Positions 1 through 10,349 of a DNA stretch of 64,000 bases are shown here, piece by piece. The translations under genes and the position numbers were made by a program. This DNA is from Geosiphon pyriformis (lineage: Eukaryota > Glomeromycota > Glomeromycetes > Archaeosporales > Geosiphonaceae): positions 631,538 through 695,537 of the forward strand of contig JAAOMT010000718.1 in NCBI GenBank assembly GCA_016748015.1. The letters are read 5' to 3'. The notes under the pieces are model-generated. The model saw nothing but the letters and a program-made list of their open reading frames with translations. It was not told the origin of the DNA and did no database searches. How positions within the stretch are numbered: the stretch's first letter is position 1; every line of letters begins with the position of its first letter.

Positions 1-1
1 A

Positions 2-445
2 ACATATCCAGCACAACCAATTGATGAAAACAATTTCCAAGAAACACTTCAACGAAGAGTCTACACTCTGCTTAGCACATTGGAAGGAAAATGACGAATA
101 GCAGCCACCCATATTGAACACTCCCAAGCTCAACAAAAAGAATGGCATGATGACAAATTGCCTCCAGTCATCAATGAATTTAAAATTGGAAACAAAGTTC
201 TTTTACACAGAACTAAAGCTAAAAAACAATGGAATGGAAAATTTGAAAATAAATGGGATGGACCATTCTTTATCCATGAAGTTTTAGGCAATAGATCATA
301 CAAGCTAAGACTTGATGACAAAATTCTAGCAAAAGTTGCACATGGAGATGGTTTGAAACACTATAATTCCAGAAACAATCCTGAACCATTAATTCCACAA
401 ATTGGTACACATTCCCCTTTAATCAATCCCAAAGACATTTCCTGA
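2..445 (+). pseudogene. Integrase C-terminal region of a Ty3/Gypsy polyprotein
   Basis: Reading frame 2 runs from the window edge to a TGA-type end near 445, with one in-frame TGA at about 92. The C-terminal part has the usual Gypsy integrase tail: a VxLxRTKxxKQWNGKFExKW segment followed by GPFxIxxVxGxRSYKL, the SH3-like DNA-binding fold that closes Pol. The catalytic DDE core is not in the window. An ATG-initiated reading at 158 is only the portion after the internal stop and is not a separate gene. The stop and the truncation make it a pseudogene fragment here. Confidence 0.8.
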
Positions 446-617
446 AATTTAGAACTAATAGTTGTCATTGAACAGCCTCCCAACTTAAACACTTAATTTA
501 AATTTATTATTATAGTTATCTTCTTATAATTTAGAAACAATCTCACAAAAACAAAACAAAAATAACATAAAAACCCATGCACCAAAAATAATTTTCTTTT
601 ATTTCAAATTGCTTATA
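446..617. other. Spacer between integrase and extra ORF
   Basis: AT-rich spacer between the end of Pol and the ATG at 618. No ORF or motif is seen. In a full-length relative it could hold a splice acceptor or leader for the downstream ORF, but nothing here shows that. Confidence 0.5.
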
Positions 618-1337
618 ATGACTATTCCTCAAAACATTCAACAATTATCCCAAAAACTAATGTTAACTTTAAAAACAATACCCGAATTATCCATTACTGT
701 TACTAGAAACCACATTAATTATACCCAAACAGAAGTAGTTACAAATTTAGCCCCAAATTCATAAAAATATCACCCATATAAAAAGAACACAAGAAGTTAT
801 ACTGGAATTCACCTGCCAGAACTTTTAAAGCTTGCTTTAAGAGAAAATCTAATGCTCACTCCGATTAGTATTCCACTAAATGCTACAATTCAACAAAGAC
901 TTCAACTGTGTCTCAATGAGGAAAACACTGAATATCCTCCAATCTATAGATATTTTCACATTGGAAAAACACTCTACAAACAGAAACTGGAACTTATAAC
1001 AGCAAACCTCACAAAAGAAGCTATTCAGAAACAACTCTACAACGAATTCAAGACAACAGCTGAATCAACAAACAGTCGCTACAGGCTCAGAGCTGCTCTT
1101 AGACTTTATGACCTATTCCACACCTGTGAAAATGTACTACAAAACCCAATTTTTCAACCTTTAAAGATTCAATACATTGGAAAGTTCACAAAACTGAAAT
1201 TTCAACAATTTTCAAACCAAATTTCTTCAATAATTTTGGATTATTATCTGAAAATAACAAACAGTACTTGGACTTTGATAGAGCTCAGTCTTGAGGAAGA
1301 GGTTATGTTACCAGACAAAATTAGAGATATCATTTAG
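618..1337 (+). pseudogene. Extra ORF (ORF X) downstream of integrase, overlapping the 3' LTR
   Basis: ATG at 618 to TAG at 1335-1337: 240 codons in one frame with a single in-frame TAA at 762-764, explicable as CAA to TAA. The predicted protein of about 239 aa is basic and mostly alpha-helical in look, with no membrane segment or signal peptide, so it is not an envelope protein. I do not recognise its family. Its last 12 codons run through the polypurine tract and into the first 32 bases of the LTR, ending MLPDKIRDII. Element B keeps the diverged 3' part of the same ORF at 6122-6545, so the ORF belongs to the family and not to this copy alone. The start at 852 is only the first ATG after the internal stop. 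Confidence 0.65.
1293..1305 (+). other. Polypurine tract of element A
   Basis: GAGGAAGAGG followed by TTA sits directly before the LTR start TGTTACC at 1306. This is the expected place and composition for the plus-strand priming site. The equivalent in element B is GAGGAAAAGG just outside its 3' LTR. Confidence 0.75.
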
Positions 1338-1521
1338 CATGAAACTATCTTATAATTCCTATCATTAATTAGCATATATTATCATTTCAAATTATCACTT
1401 ATTACATTAGCAAAAATGTCTGAAATTATCATTTAATTAATAACCCAAATTGTACACAACACAAATGTAACCTAATTGCAATAATCAATCATGCAATACC
1501 CCGAACTATGTAACATTCAAA

Positions 1522-1640
1522 AATTCACCAAAATTTATAGAAATTTGCCGAAATAATTGATAGTTCACCGGAATATCTAATAGTTCGCAGAAATAACTTG
1601 TAGTTTGCCGAAATGTATTTTTAGTTCAGCAAAATTGTAG
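1522..1640 (+). repeat. Degenerate 20-21 bp repeat array in the LTR U3
   Basis: Six or so units built on TAGTTYRCCGAAAT lie head to tail, just upstream of the LTR TATA box. The same array is visible in reverse orientation at about 5815-5905 and 12720-12810 and forward at about 26590-26680, so it is a fixed feature of this LTR. Confidence 0.7.
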
Positions 1641-1685
1641 AAAATAGCAAAGTTCAAGTTCATAGAATAGTGTTATGACAAGTTG

Positions 1686-1693
1686 TATAAAAG
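1686..1693 (+). promoter_or_regulatory. TATA box of the LTR promoter
   Basis: TATAAAAG followed by a purine/pyrimidine palindrome-like stretch (GAAGAGCTTCTCTCTTC). The motif is kept in the reverse-oriented LTRs near 5755 and 12670. It is the likely U3 promoter core; the transcription start was not determined. Confidence 0.6.
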
Positions 1694-2282
1694 AAGAGCT
1701 TCTCTCTTCAAAAAAATGTATCTTACTTTAGATTTATCACTTAGAACCATTCCTATACACACAAAAAGAAATAAATATCAAATAATTCGAAAAACCAAAT
1801 TCTTTAATTATTGCACTTGGAAAATCCTCAAAACCCAACTAAAGTTTTGAAATTGATTAGCTACCAATTTCAATAATCTGTTAGTGACTCCAGACTTGGA
1901 TTGAAAACGTTTCCCTTGACAGAATTTCATTTCTTTTACATCTTTTTATTTTCTTTTTATTTTCTTACTATAATCATTAGGGTAGCCTACAGACAAGATT
2001 TCTGTAGAAGAGTTGACTTTCACAGCAAAGTAACTATATATTTTAGTAAGCTTCCAGATGAGCAATTTCTGGGAAAGAGTTGACGTTTACTACAACGTAA
2101 CTACATAATGTAACTGGCACGGAATTGGCCATTCCACTTATAAGCCCAGCAATTCAAATTATAGGAGATAATTTGAAGATAAATTCAGTTATTGAAGGTT
2201 CAACCACATCCAGAAAACGTGAATTCACAGCAAACAAGCATTGACAACATTTAAGAAAAGAGACCAAAAATCTCTGATAACA

Positions 2283-2790
2283 GTGTTTATGGCTCTCTTT
2301 AAGGGGTTTGTTTTTAGTGATTGGTCTCGAGAGGCTGTCAATATTTTCAAGGCCCCTAGAGTTGCTAATTTGAAAATTGTTGAGTTTGTGCGCTCTTTTG
2401 GTCTCACTTTCAAGAGTGATATTTGGTTGGTTCGGACAAAATATCGTGTATTTATGGAAAGAAATAATCTTATCCCACTTGACAGCTCATTTCCTATCTC
2501 AGTTCCTGGTTCAGCTTCTAGGATCTCAGCTGGTGTGGTTAGGCTACTTGGTATGGCTGAGGCTTGTGGTGTTTGTTTTGGCTTTCATAAGCATTGTTTT
2601 TTCTTTTCTGATATTGGTGACTCTATTTCGGTTCATATAGCTGTGTAGTGTTATCCTAATTGGCCTGAGTGGCTGGTCACGTATAGAAAGAGCATGATTT
2701 ACACTTAGTTTATGTTATTTCTTTGATGTATAGCTCTAGGTAGTGTTTGGACCTCACTCATAAAACGTTAATAAAAAAATAAAAATAAAA
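2283..2790 (+). pseudogene. 3' end of a LINE: C-terminus of ORF2 and 3' tail
   Basis: An open frame to a TAG at 2646-2648 matches the extreme C-terminus of ORF2 of the minus-strand LINE at 14616-21417, sharing the pattern IVxFVRxxxxLxxSxxWLxRxKxRVxMExxxLI. After the stop comes the family's 3' tail (GGCCTGAGTGGCTGG and following), ending in an A-rich stretch around 2770-2790. The 5' part of the LINE is missing because element A is inserted here. The tail recurs at 14620-14760, 30790-30915 and 45385-45535. Confidence 0.8.
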
Positions 2791-4150
2791 TTTCTGATTG
2801 CTATATTTTTAATTATTTTTGTTATTATTATTGTTAATTTTTGGTTGGTTTTAAATTGGTTTTCTTAGAATTTAAATTGGCTGTATTGGCTTTACTGGTC
2901 TAATTTGTTGTTAACTTATTAATGTTTTGATTATTTTAATTATTAAGTTAATTAATGTTTTTTTTTAAAAACTAAATTTGATAATAAAATTTTTATAATC
3001 AATAAAAATATTTGTTTTTTTGGTTATATAATTAATAATTTGTGTAAAAAAATAATTTCAAGATAAAATATAAATTAAAATTTTTGCCAAAAGATAATAT
3101 ATTTGATATATTATTAAATTTTTTTAAATAATAAGATATATAATAAATTAATAATACTTTAAAAGTTTCAAACTTTTAAAATCAAATTTAATATAAATAA
3201 TACTGTTTTATAAATAAGTAAATTTGTTTTTTTGGTTCTATTTTAATCTTTTAAGTTGTAAATCAGTTTTATAAACAATTTTTTGATTGAAACAGTAAGG
3301 CTGTTTTGAAAAACAATTTGTTAAGTGTGTTTTATTATTCTAATAAAATCTCAATATCAATTATTTTGAAAAAGTTTTTGTATTATAAGTTAGTTTACTT
3401 TCTAAAAAAGTTTGAAATCATATTTAAAAACAGACTTTTGAATAAAAAAGACATTATTATGGAGTAAAAAATGTTTTATAAATAAAAAAGTTAGATTTTA
3501 AGAAATCAATACTTTTTTAATTCAAGTTAGCATCAGATTTTCTGCATAATAATAGTTCTGTTAATACTAATTTTGGCCAATTTGGTGGATTATACAGTTT
3601 GAATATTTTGAAATTTGAAGTGTGTAAGTATTTGCTTAAGATTTGAACAAATATTATTAAGATATATACAAATAAGTTTTTGAATGATTTGGATTCTGTA
3701 AAAGTGGTTAATAAAGCTGCTATATACTTTTTAACTATAAATATGAATATTGATCTTAATGTATATAGACTTTTATTCTTTATAATAACCAAATTACAAG
3801 TAGTTGTTTTAATTTTAAAGTGTATATTAATTTTATATACAGTAGTTTTATACTTAGATAGCCAAGCAGCTATTAATACATGTATTTTAAGTTAGGTATT
3901 ATTATACTGAATTTTTACAATAATTATTGAATAGAAAGAAAACATATTTTCAATTTAATTAGATGTAAAATTTTTTTGATTAGATAGTTAAAAATTAAAG
4001 ACCATTCAAAAATCTTGGATAATAATAAAGCTAACTTGTTGGCCAAAAAAACTGCTTATTTTCTCTACTTTTTGCCAAATAGTATATGTAAACATTTTTT
4101 AATGACTAAGAAAATAATAAAAAGAAAATTGTTGATTTTTTCAACTAAGA
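2791..4150 (+). mobile_element. Strongly AT-decayed LINE ORF2 remnant with RNase H
   Basis: No intact ORF. The plus strand at about 3670-4120 still reads as the RNase H domain of the LINE: LDSQAAI, then KxKDHSxxLDNNKANLLAK, matching the LDSQAVI and GHSGVPDNDRADALAG blocks of the minus-strand LINE. Differences by eye are almost all C to T or G to A. The stretch 2791-3500 is AT-rich with no block I can place. Confidence 0.6.
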
Positions 4151-5157
4151 TCTTTTTTATATTATTAATAATAATAATAATTGTTTAAATTAACCAATTA
4201 ATAGTTTATTTAAGCTATTGTATTAGTTGATAAGTAATAATATTTCTAGCAAATTTATTGTCTAAGATTAATTAAATTGTTTTTTTTTTAATTTTAACTT
4301 TAGTATATATAGCTGTAATTGTTTTTTGTTCTGTTATAACTATATTATTAAATAAAAATAATGATTTGTTGACTTTAAATTCAAACAAAAAAATATTTAA
4401 AAGATTAACATTTTTAGCAATCTTTGCAAATAGAATTGTATTGCTAAAAAAAGTTGGTTTTAGTACTGTATTTTTACTTTCAAAAAATGTAGTTTGTTGA
4501 AAATTTGAATCTTTTAATATTGTTAAATAACTGGGTTATTATTAAACTGAATTTTAAGAAATCAACTAATTGTTAAAATTGGCTTTATTGTTGTTTATTA
4601 AAAATTAATTTTGTAATAAAAACTGGTTTGGCTGTATTACTTTTTTAATAAGTACTTAATATTGTTGAACTAATAAGAGTTAATATTGTTAAATCTATAG
4701 AAGTTGTTATTGTATTGACTATAAAGCAAATTGATAATAGTTGTTTTAATATTGAAATCTTAATAAATAATAAATTAATAGTAGTAGTTAATAATAAAAC
4801 TGTGATAATTGAGAATAATGTTGATTATTTTTTTGTTGTTGGTCTTATTATATCTTTTAGCAATTCTATTTCCAATATTCTAAAATTTTACTATAATGAC
4901 AACTCTATGATTAATTATTAAATAATAGTAAATAATTGTTTTAGTTGTATTATTATAATAGTTAATATTTCTGTTGTTATTATATTAATTAATAAAATAG
5001 TTTTCAATCTTTTTGGTTAATTGGTCAATTTTTTTTTCAGTTATAAAACTGGTTTTTTTTATGACAAAATTAACAAGTTTGATACAATTGACTTTTTTTA
5101 TTGTTATTTTGTAATTTTTAACATGTTAAATAACAGTGGCTAAATTTTTTAATACAT
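4151..5157 (-). mobile_element. AT-decayed Gypsy copy, pol/gag part, left flank of element B
   Basis: Aligns by eye, on the minus strand, with element B positions about 9865-10800 (protease to end of Gag). The plus-strand ORF at 4715-4921 is the antisense shadow of the same stretch that gives 10386-10613 in element B. It is the left half of an older element that resumes at 13036 after element B. Nearly every difference from element B lowers GC. Confidence 0.7.
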
Positions 5158-6121
5158 TGTTACCAGAGGTTTTTGGCCTCTTTTCTTGAATGTTGTTGAT
5201 GTTGATTTGCTGTAAATTCACGTTTCCAAGAAGTAGTTGAACCTCCAGTAACTGAATTTATTTTCAAATTATTTCCTATAATTTAAACTGCTGGGCTTAT
5301 AAGTGGAATGGCCAATTCCATGTCAGTTGCTTTGTGTAGTTATGTTGTAGTAAACATCAACTCTTTCCCAGAAATTGCTTATCTGGAAGCTCATTAAAAA
5401 TGTGTAGTTACTTTGCTGTGAAAGTCAACTCTTTTACAAGAATCTCGTCTATAGGCTACCCTAATGATTATAATAAAAAAATAAAAGAAAAAAAAAAAAA
5501 AAAAAGTAAAAGAAATAGAATTCTGTCAAGAGAAACATTTTCTATCCAGACCTGGAGTCACTAACAATTTACTGAAATTGGTAGTTAATCAATTTCAAAA
5601 TGTTAGTTGAGTTTTGAAAATTTTCCAAGTGCAATAATTTAAAGAATTTAGTTTTTCGAATTATTTGATATTTATTTCTTTTTGTGTGTATAAGAATGGT
5701 TCTAAGTGATAAATCTAAAGTAAGATATATTTTCTCGAAGAGAGAAGCTCTTCTTTTATACAACTTGTTGTAACACTATTCTATAAACTTGAACTTTGCT
5801 CTTTTCTATAATTTTGCTGAACTAAAGATACATTTCGGCGAACTACAAGTTATTTCTGCGAACTATTAGATATTTCGGTGAACTATCAGTTATTTTGGCA
5901 AACTTTTGCATGTTACATATTTCGGGGTATTGCATGATTGATCATTGCACTTAGGTTACATTTGTGTTATGTACAAATTGGGTTATTAATTAAATAATAA
6001 TTTCGGATATTTTGTTAATGTAATAAGTGATAATTTGAAATGATAATATATGCTAATTAATGATAAGATTTATAAGGGTAATTTTATGCTAAACAATATC
6101 TCTAATTTTTGTCTAATAACA
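5158..6121 (-). repeat. 3' LTR of element B
   Basis: 964 bp, reading TGTTACC on the plus strand at the left and ending CTAATAACA. It is similar but not identical to the 5' LTR at 12075-13035, so the insertion is not very recent. Confidence 0.92.
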
Positions 6122-6545
6122 TAACCTTTTCCTCAAGACTGAGCTCTGTCAAAGTTCAAGTACTGTCTGTAATTTCCAGATAATAATTCAAAATTATTGA
6201 AGAAATTTGGTCTGAAAATTGTTAAAATTTAGTTCTGTGAGCTTTTCAATATATTGAATCTTCAAAGGTTGTAAAATTAGGTTTTGTAGGATGTTTTCAC
6301 AAGTGTGGAACAGATCATAAAGTCTAAGAGCAGCTCTTAGTTTATAATGACTGTTTGTAAGTCCAACTGTTGTTTTGAATTTATTATGGAGTTGTTTCCG
6401 AATAGCTTCTTCTGTAAGGTTTGCTGCTGTAAGTTCCCATTTTTGTTCATGAAGTGTTTTTCCAATGTAGAAATATCTATATATTGGAGTATAGTTGTAG
6501 TTTTTTTCATTAAGACACAGTCGAAGTTTTTATTCTGAAGCCATT
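6122..6545 (-). pseudogene. Remnant of ORF X in element B
   Basis: The minus strand carries the C-terminal two-thirds of ORF X seen intact-framed in element A (homologous to about 895-1310). It keeps the LCLNE block and the terminal E-E-x-V-M-L junction with the LTR. It has frameshifts and stops. It is joined to RNase H by a deletion at about 6545. The polypurine tract GAGGAAAAGG lies immediately next to the LTR. Confidence 0.6.
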
Positions 6546-8234
6546 TGAGTCCAATATTATCAGTAATAATATCGAATTCTTTAGGCCTGAGATAAAGATT
6601 AAAGTGGTGTAAGACCCAAATTACAGCTGCTGTTTCTAGTTCTGTGGCAGGGTAGTTTTTCTCGACTGGTTTTAATGTTCTGCCAGCATAAGTGATTACT
6701 CGCTCATTTCCGTTGTCATCTAATTATGATAAGATGGCACCAAAGGCAATGTAAGAAACATCTGTAGCTAGTCGAAATCAGTTACTGAAGTCTGGATAGG
6801 TGAGAATTGGAGCTGTTGTCAGTTTTTCCTTAAGAATTTCAAAAGCTTTTTGGTGTTCTTCTGTCTATTTGTATTCGACGTTTTTAGTAGTAAGCTGGTT
6901 AAGGGATTTTGTGATTTTTGAGGATCTTTTGATGAATTTTTGGTAATAGGAAGCTAATCCAATAAATCCTCTCAATTCTGTGGTATTTCGTGAAGTCTTG
7001 AAGTTCTTGACAGTACTGATTTTTCTAGAGTCTGGTTTAATTCCATCTTTGCTAACAATATGACCAAGAAAGACCAGACTTGTTTTTCCAAAGTAGCATT
7101 TTTTGATGTTCAGTTTCAATCCTGCTTTCCATAATTATTGAAAAACTTCATGTAAGTGTTTTAAGTGTAATTCAAAAGATGGTGAATAGACATCAGTATC
7201 ATCAAGATAGACAACTACTGATTTCCAAAGAAGGCCTTTATAAACAACATTCATGAGTTTTTAGAATGTTGCTGGTGCATTGCATAATCTAAAAGGCATT
7301 ATGTTGAACTTGTAGGTTCCTTCTTGAGTAGTGAATGCTGTTTTGGGATGATCTTTGGGATCTATGGCAACTTGCTAGTATCCACTTTCTAGATCTAGTG
7401 TTAAAAAGTATTTGGATTTTCCAAGGGCATCTAACATGTCATCAATTCGGGGAAGAGGATAGGCATCTCCAATGGTGACACTGTTGAGTTGTCAATAATC
7501 AACACAAAATCATATCTTTCCATTTTTCTTCTTAACTAGGACCACAGGTGAGGCCCATGAACTCATTGATGGTTGAATAAACCTATTGTTAAGCATCCAT
7601 TGTACTTCTTCTCAGATAAATTAGTGACTTTCTGGAGCAACTTGGTAGACTTGTTGTCACCTTGGTTTGGCATCTTCTGTATAGATTTGGTGTTGAACCA
7701 AATCAGTTCTTCCTAAGTCATTGTTGTTTTTAGCAAAGATATTGGCAAATTCTGCAATTAGTTCTTTGAGCTGGCTCTTTTGTTGTGGTTCAAGTTGTCC
7801 CATGTTGATTCGAAATAGTTTTTCCATGACAACATGGTAGTTTTCGGAGCTGGAGTTTGAGTTGATTTTTGGTATTGAATGTCCAATAATTTCAAAGAAA
7901 TTGGGGACAGTTTGGGGTAATTCTTGTTGAAAGATATTACTGTGAATAACTCCAATTTCTAAGTTATTTAATAAAACTATGGGGAAATTGTTGGGATTGT
8001 AAAAAGTAACTCGGATTTTCTTTGTTCTTTCTGGAATATAAATGTTTGGGATAGAGATATTATATTCCAAGCAGATTTGTTCATTGGATTCAAAAATTTG
8101 TTGTGTGGTTGTTGGCTTTTCACAAGTGTAAATTTTAGGATGTTCTCCAAAGAGTGAAATGGTAATTGGTTGTGGAAGTCGTAAAATCTGGTGAGATTCT
8201 TTCTGTTTGTTAAGGGCTATGTTTACTGGAACTG

Positions 8235-8860
8235 TGAATCGTTTAGTTGAACCAAAACCTTGGATTTCTCTTTCACTTTTTCCCAATAGTTCTCTTTGAT
8301 TGACTAATTGTAAACCCAAAATGTTGATTAAGGGTAGATAAATAGCTTGGGCAATTTTTTCAGCATGTTTGATCTTGAAAGATTTATTGGTTTCATTTTA
8401 GAGTATTACTGTTATGTTACCAGTATATCCAGCATCAATTATTCTTCCTCTAACATTGATTCCTTTGCTTGCCAGAGAGGACCGGAAGGCGATTTGAACC
8501 ATTGCTCTTGGTGGAATTTTGAGAGCAATTTTGAGGTTGATTTTTGTAAGAGATTTGGGTTTGAGAGCAAGAGTATCCTTGTCTGGATATCTTAGGTCAT
8601 ATCCAGCATCAATTTTATGTGCTTTTTCAGGTTTTATTCCTTGTCCATTGTTGTTAAAGTATTTGAGTTGTAAGGCAGGCTGGTTTTCAATAAGATAGAT
8701 GGGTGTTGCTTCAATTTTTTCTGTTGCTTCAGGTTCTCCAAATTCAATTTTGTTCTTATCGTTTTTACTGTGCAAAGGAATGCTAAGAGCATAGCATTCA
8801 GGACACCACTGTTTATCACAAGGCATAATGCATTCTTTACATAGCCTAATGTTCATTTGC
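8235..8860 (-). other. dUTPase domain within Gypsy pol
   Basis: dUTPase hydrolyses dUTP to dUMP and keeps uracil out of DNA. All five motifs of the trimeric family are readable: AGYDLRYP (1), RSSLASKG (2), GRIIDAGYTGNI with the catalytic Asp (3), KIAQAIYLP (4) and GFGST (5, at about 8250). One in-frame stop lies between motifs 3 and 4. The N-terminal flank has CKECxxPCDxxWCPEC, a likely zinc-binding pair. Retroviral and some retrotransposon Pols are known to carry dUTPase; whether this fungal arrangement has been described I cannot say. The domain identification is secure. Confidence 0.9.
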
Positions 8861-9400
8861 TCTAATCATTGAATTTGAGCTTCTTGGATTGAGTAGATGT
8901 GACTTGCAATTTGGTGGTAGACTTCTACTTCATCTTCATAATCAAATCCAGCTAATTTTATGGTGTATTCAATGTATTCTGCTTCCTTCATTTAATGGAC
9001 ATCTTCTTTGGTAGCTCTATTAATTAATGCCATTGCTAGGTCAAAAATCATCTTAGCATCATGGAGGTAATGATAAAGTTTGTTAAGAGCACTGTTGTAT
9101 GCTGTATTAAAGGGTATTCTTCTTTTTACTTTTTCTGAAATTGATAAAGCATATTGGCAGGTCTGATTGCAGACTCCTCCTCTCATTGCTACATCAATCT
9201 AATTGCATTTTTCTGATAACATATCTCCACAAGTCAAACAAGAGATGTTGTCCTATTTTCTGCTTCTTTTTATTAGATGGCCCCATCATTCTCTGTGGCA
9301 AGTCTTGCAGTAATAACAAGTATGATTTTCATATTCTTCTTCAGGTGAAATACAGGCTCCCATTGAGGAGAGTTTCTTGTGGCAGTTCTTGCATTTGAGT
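8830..9400 (-). other. Cys-rich segment between protease and dUTPase
   Basis: The frame contains a run of CxxC-type pairs: CKNCHKK, CYYCKTCHRE, CLTCGDMLSEKC, CNQTC, and then CKEC and CPEC next to dUTPase. Spacing suggests two or three zinc ribbons or knuckles. I know no standard Gypsy Pol domain at this position. Four stops interrupt it. Confidence 0.6.
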
Positions 9401-10349
9401 GAAATGTAGGGGCGTTGTTTTCGTGGTTCTGGTTTTGAATAGGGAACATTCCATCTGGTTGTCACTGGTTCTTTTGTTTCAAGAGAATCATTTGTTGAAA
9501 AGTACTGTTGTTCAGTTTCATCAGCCTAATTGGAGGTTGACCCAAGTGCCATAAATGTTTCAATAATGGGCTTTTTTTCTTCCAGTTCGAATTCAAAAGC
9601 CGGGGCTTTTTTGGGACGTTTGTTGAATGTACCACAAGTAGCAGGTACTCAGGCGTGTTGTTCTTGGTAGGAAATTGTTAACTCTTGTGTTTCCCAATTC
9701 AGATTAGCATTGGCTTTTTGAAGCCAATCATTTCTGATGAGAGCTTGGTACTGGGGCATGTCCATTACAAGAACTTTGACTGAAATGATGATTCTATCAA
9801 GAGTGAATAGAAAATTGTCAATTTCTCCCACTGGAGTTTTTTTCATGCCATCAGCAGTAACGATTACTGTTTGAGCTGGTCAGTTGACATTTCTCTTTAA
9901 CTGTTGCATTAACTGGTAGGTGATAATGCTTCCAGCAGATCCACTGTCTAGGATCAAGTGAATTGCCTTTCCTTCAACTTTTGCTTCAGTGTACATAGCA
10001 GTGATTGCTTTTTGTTTGTTGGCAGCTGCATTGCTAAGCAGAAATAGTAACTCATTTGCTTCAAACTCAAAAGGGAATATGTCTGAAAGGTTGGCATTTT
10101 CAGCAATTCTGGCTGGTAGGATTGTGGTAGGAGTATAGGAAGGGTTTTGTTGTCTTGCTGCAGCTTTTTCTTCTGAGAGTACAGTATGGTAAAAATCCGG
10201 TTCTTCAGGTATTGTAAGATAGCTAAGTTGAGTATGATAATAGGTGGATCATAGCTGAGCTGGATTTCAGAGAACTAATTGGTTGTTTGAATTGATTCTA
10301 TTGTTGTTTACTTGGTATCAAGTTTGTGGTGTAAATTGATTTTGCAGAA

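Larger units (their letters stand above)
1..2282 (+). mobile_element. Ty3/Gypsy element A, 3' portion with its 3' LTR
   Basis: The right-hand end of an LTR retrotransposon whose 5' part lies outside the window. In order it shows the integrase C-terminal domain, a spacer, an extra ORF, a polypurine tract and a 977-bp LTR starting TGTTACC and ending TGATAACA. The LTR matches those of element B (5158-13035) over its whole length, so both belong to one family. The element sits inside the end of a LINE ORF2 that resumes at 2283. Confidence is high for the class and the LTR limits. Confidence 0.9.
1306..2282 (+). repeat. 3' LTR of element A
   Basis: Begins TGTTACCAGAC and ends CTGATAACA, a slightly worn form of the family's TGTTACC/GGTAACA inverted ends. 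It carries a TATA box at 1686-1693 and, upstream of it, an array of about six 20-bp degenerate repeats (1522-1640). Close relatives in this window lie at 5158-6121, 12075-13035, 23229-24197 and 26379-27341. Confidence 0.9.

Noticed and set aside
852-1337. ATG-started ORF taken as a separate 161-aa gene
   Set aside because: The same frame continues upstream to an ATG at 618, past one TAA; it is the distal part of ORF X.
618-1337. ORF X as an envelope gene
   Set aside because: No signal peptide or membrane segment is visible.
4715-4921. Plus-strand 68-aa ORF
   Set aside because: Antisense shadow of a decayed gag stretch; the same shadow appears at 10386-10613 in element B.
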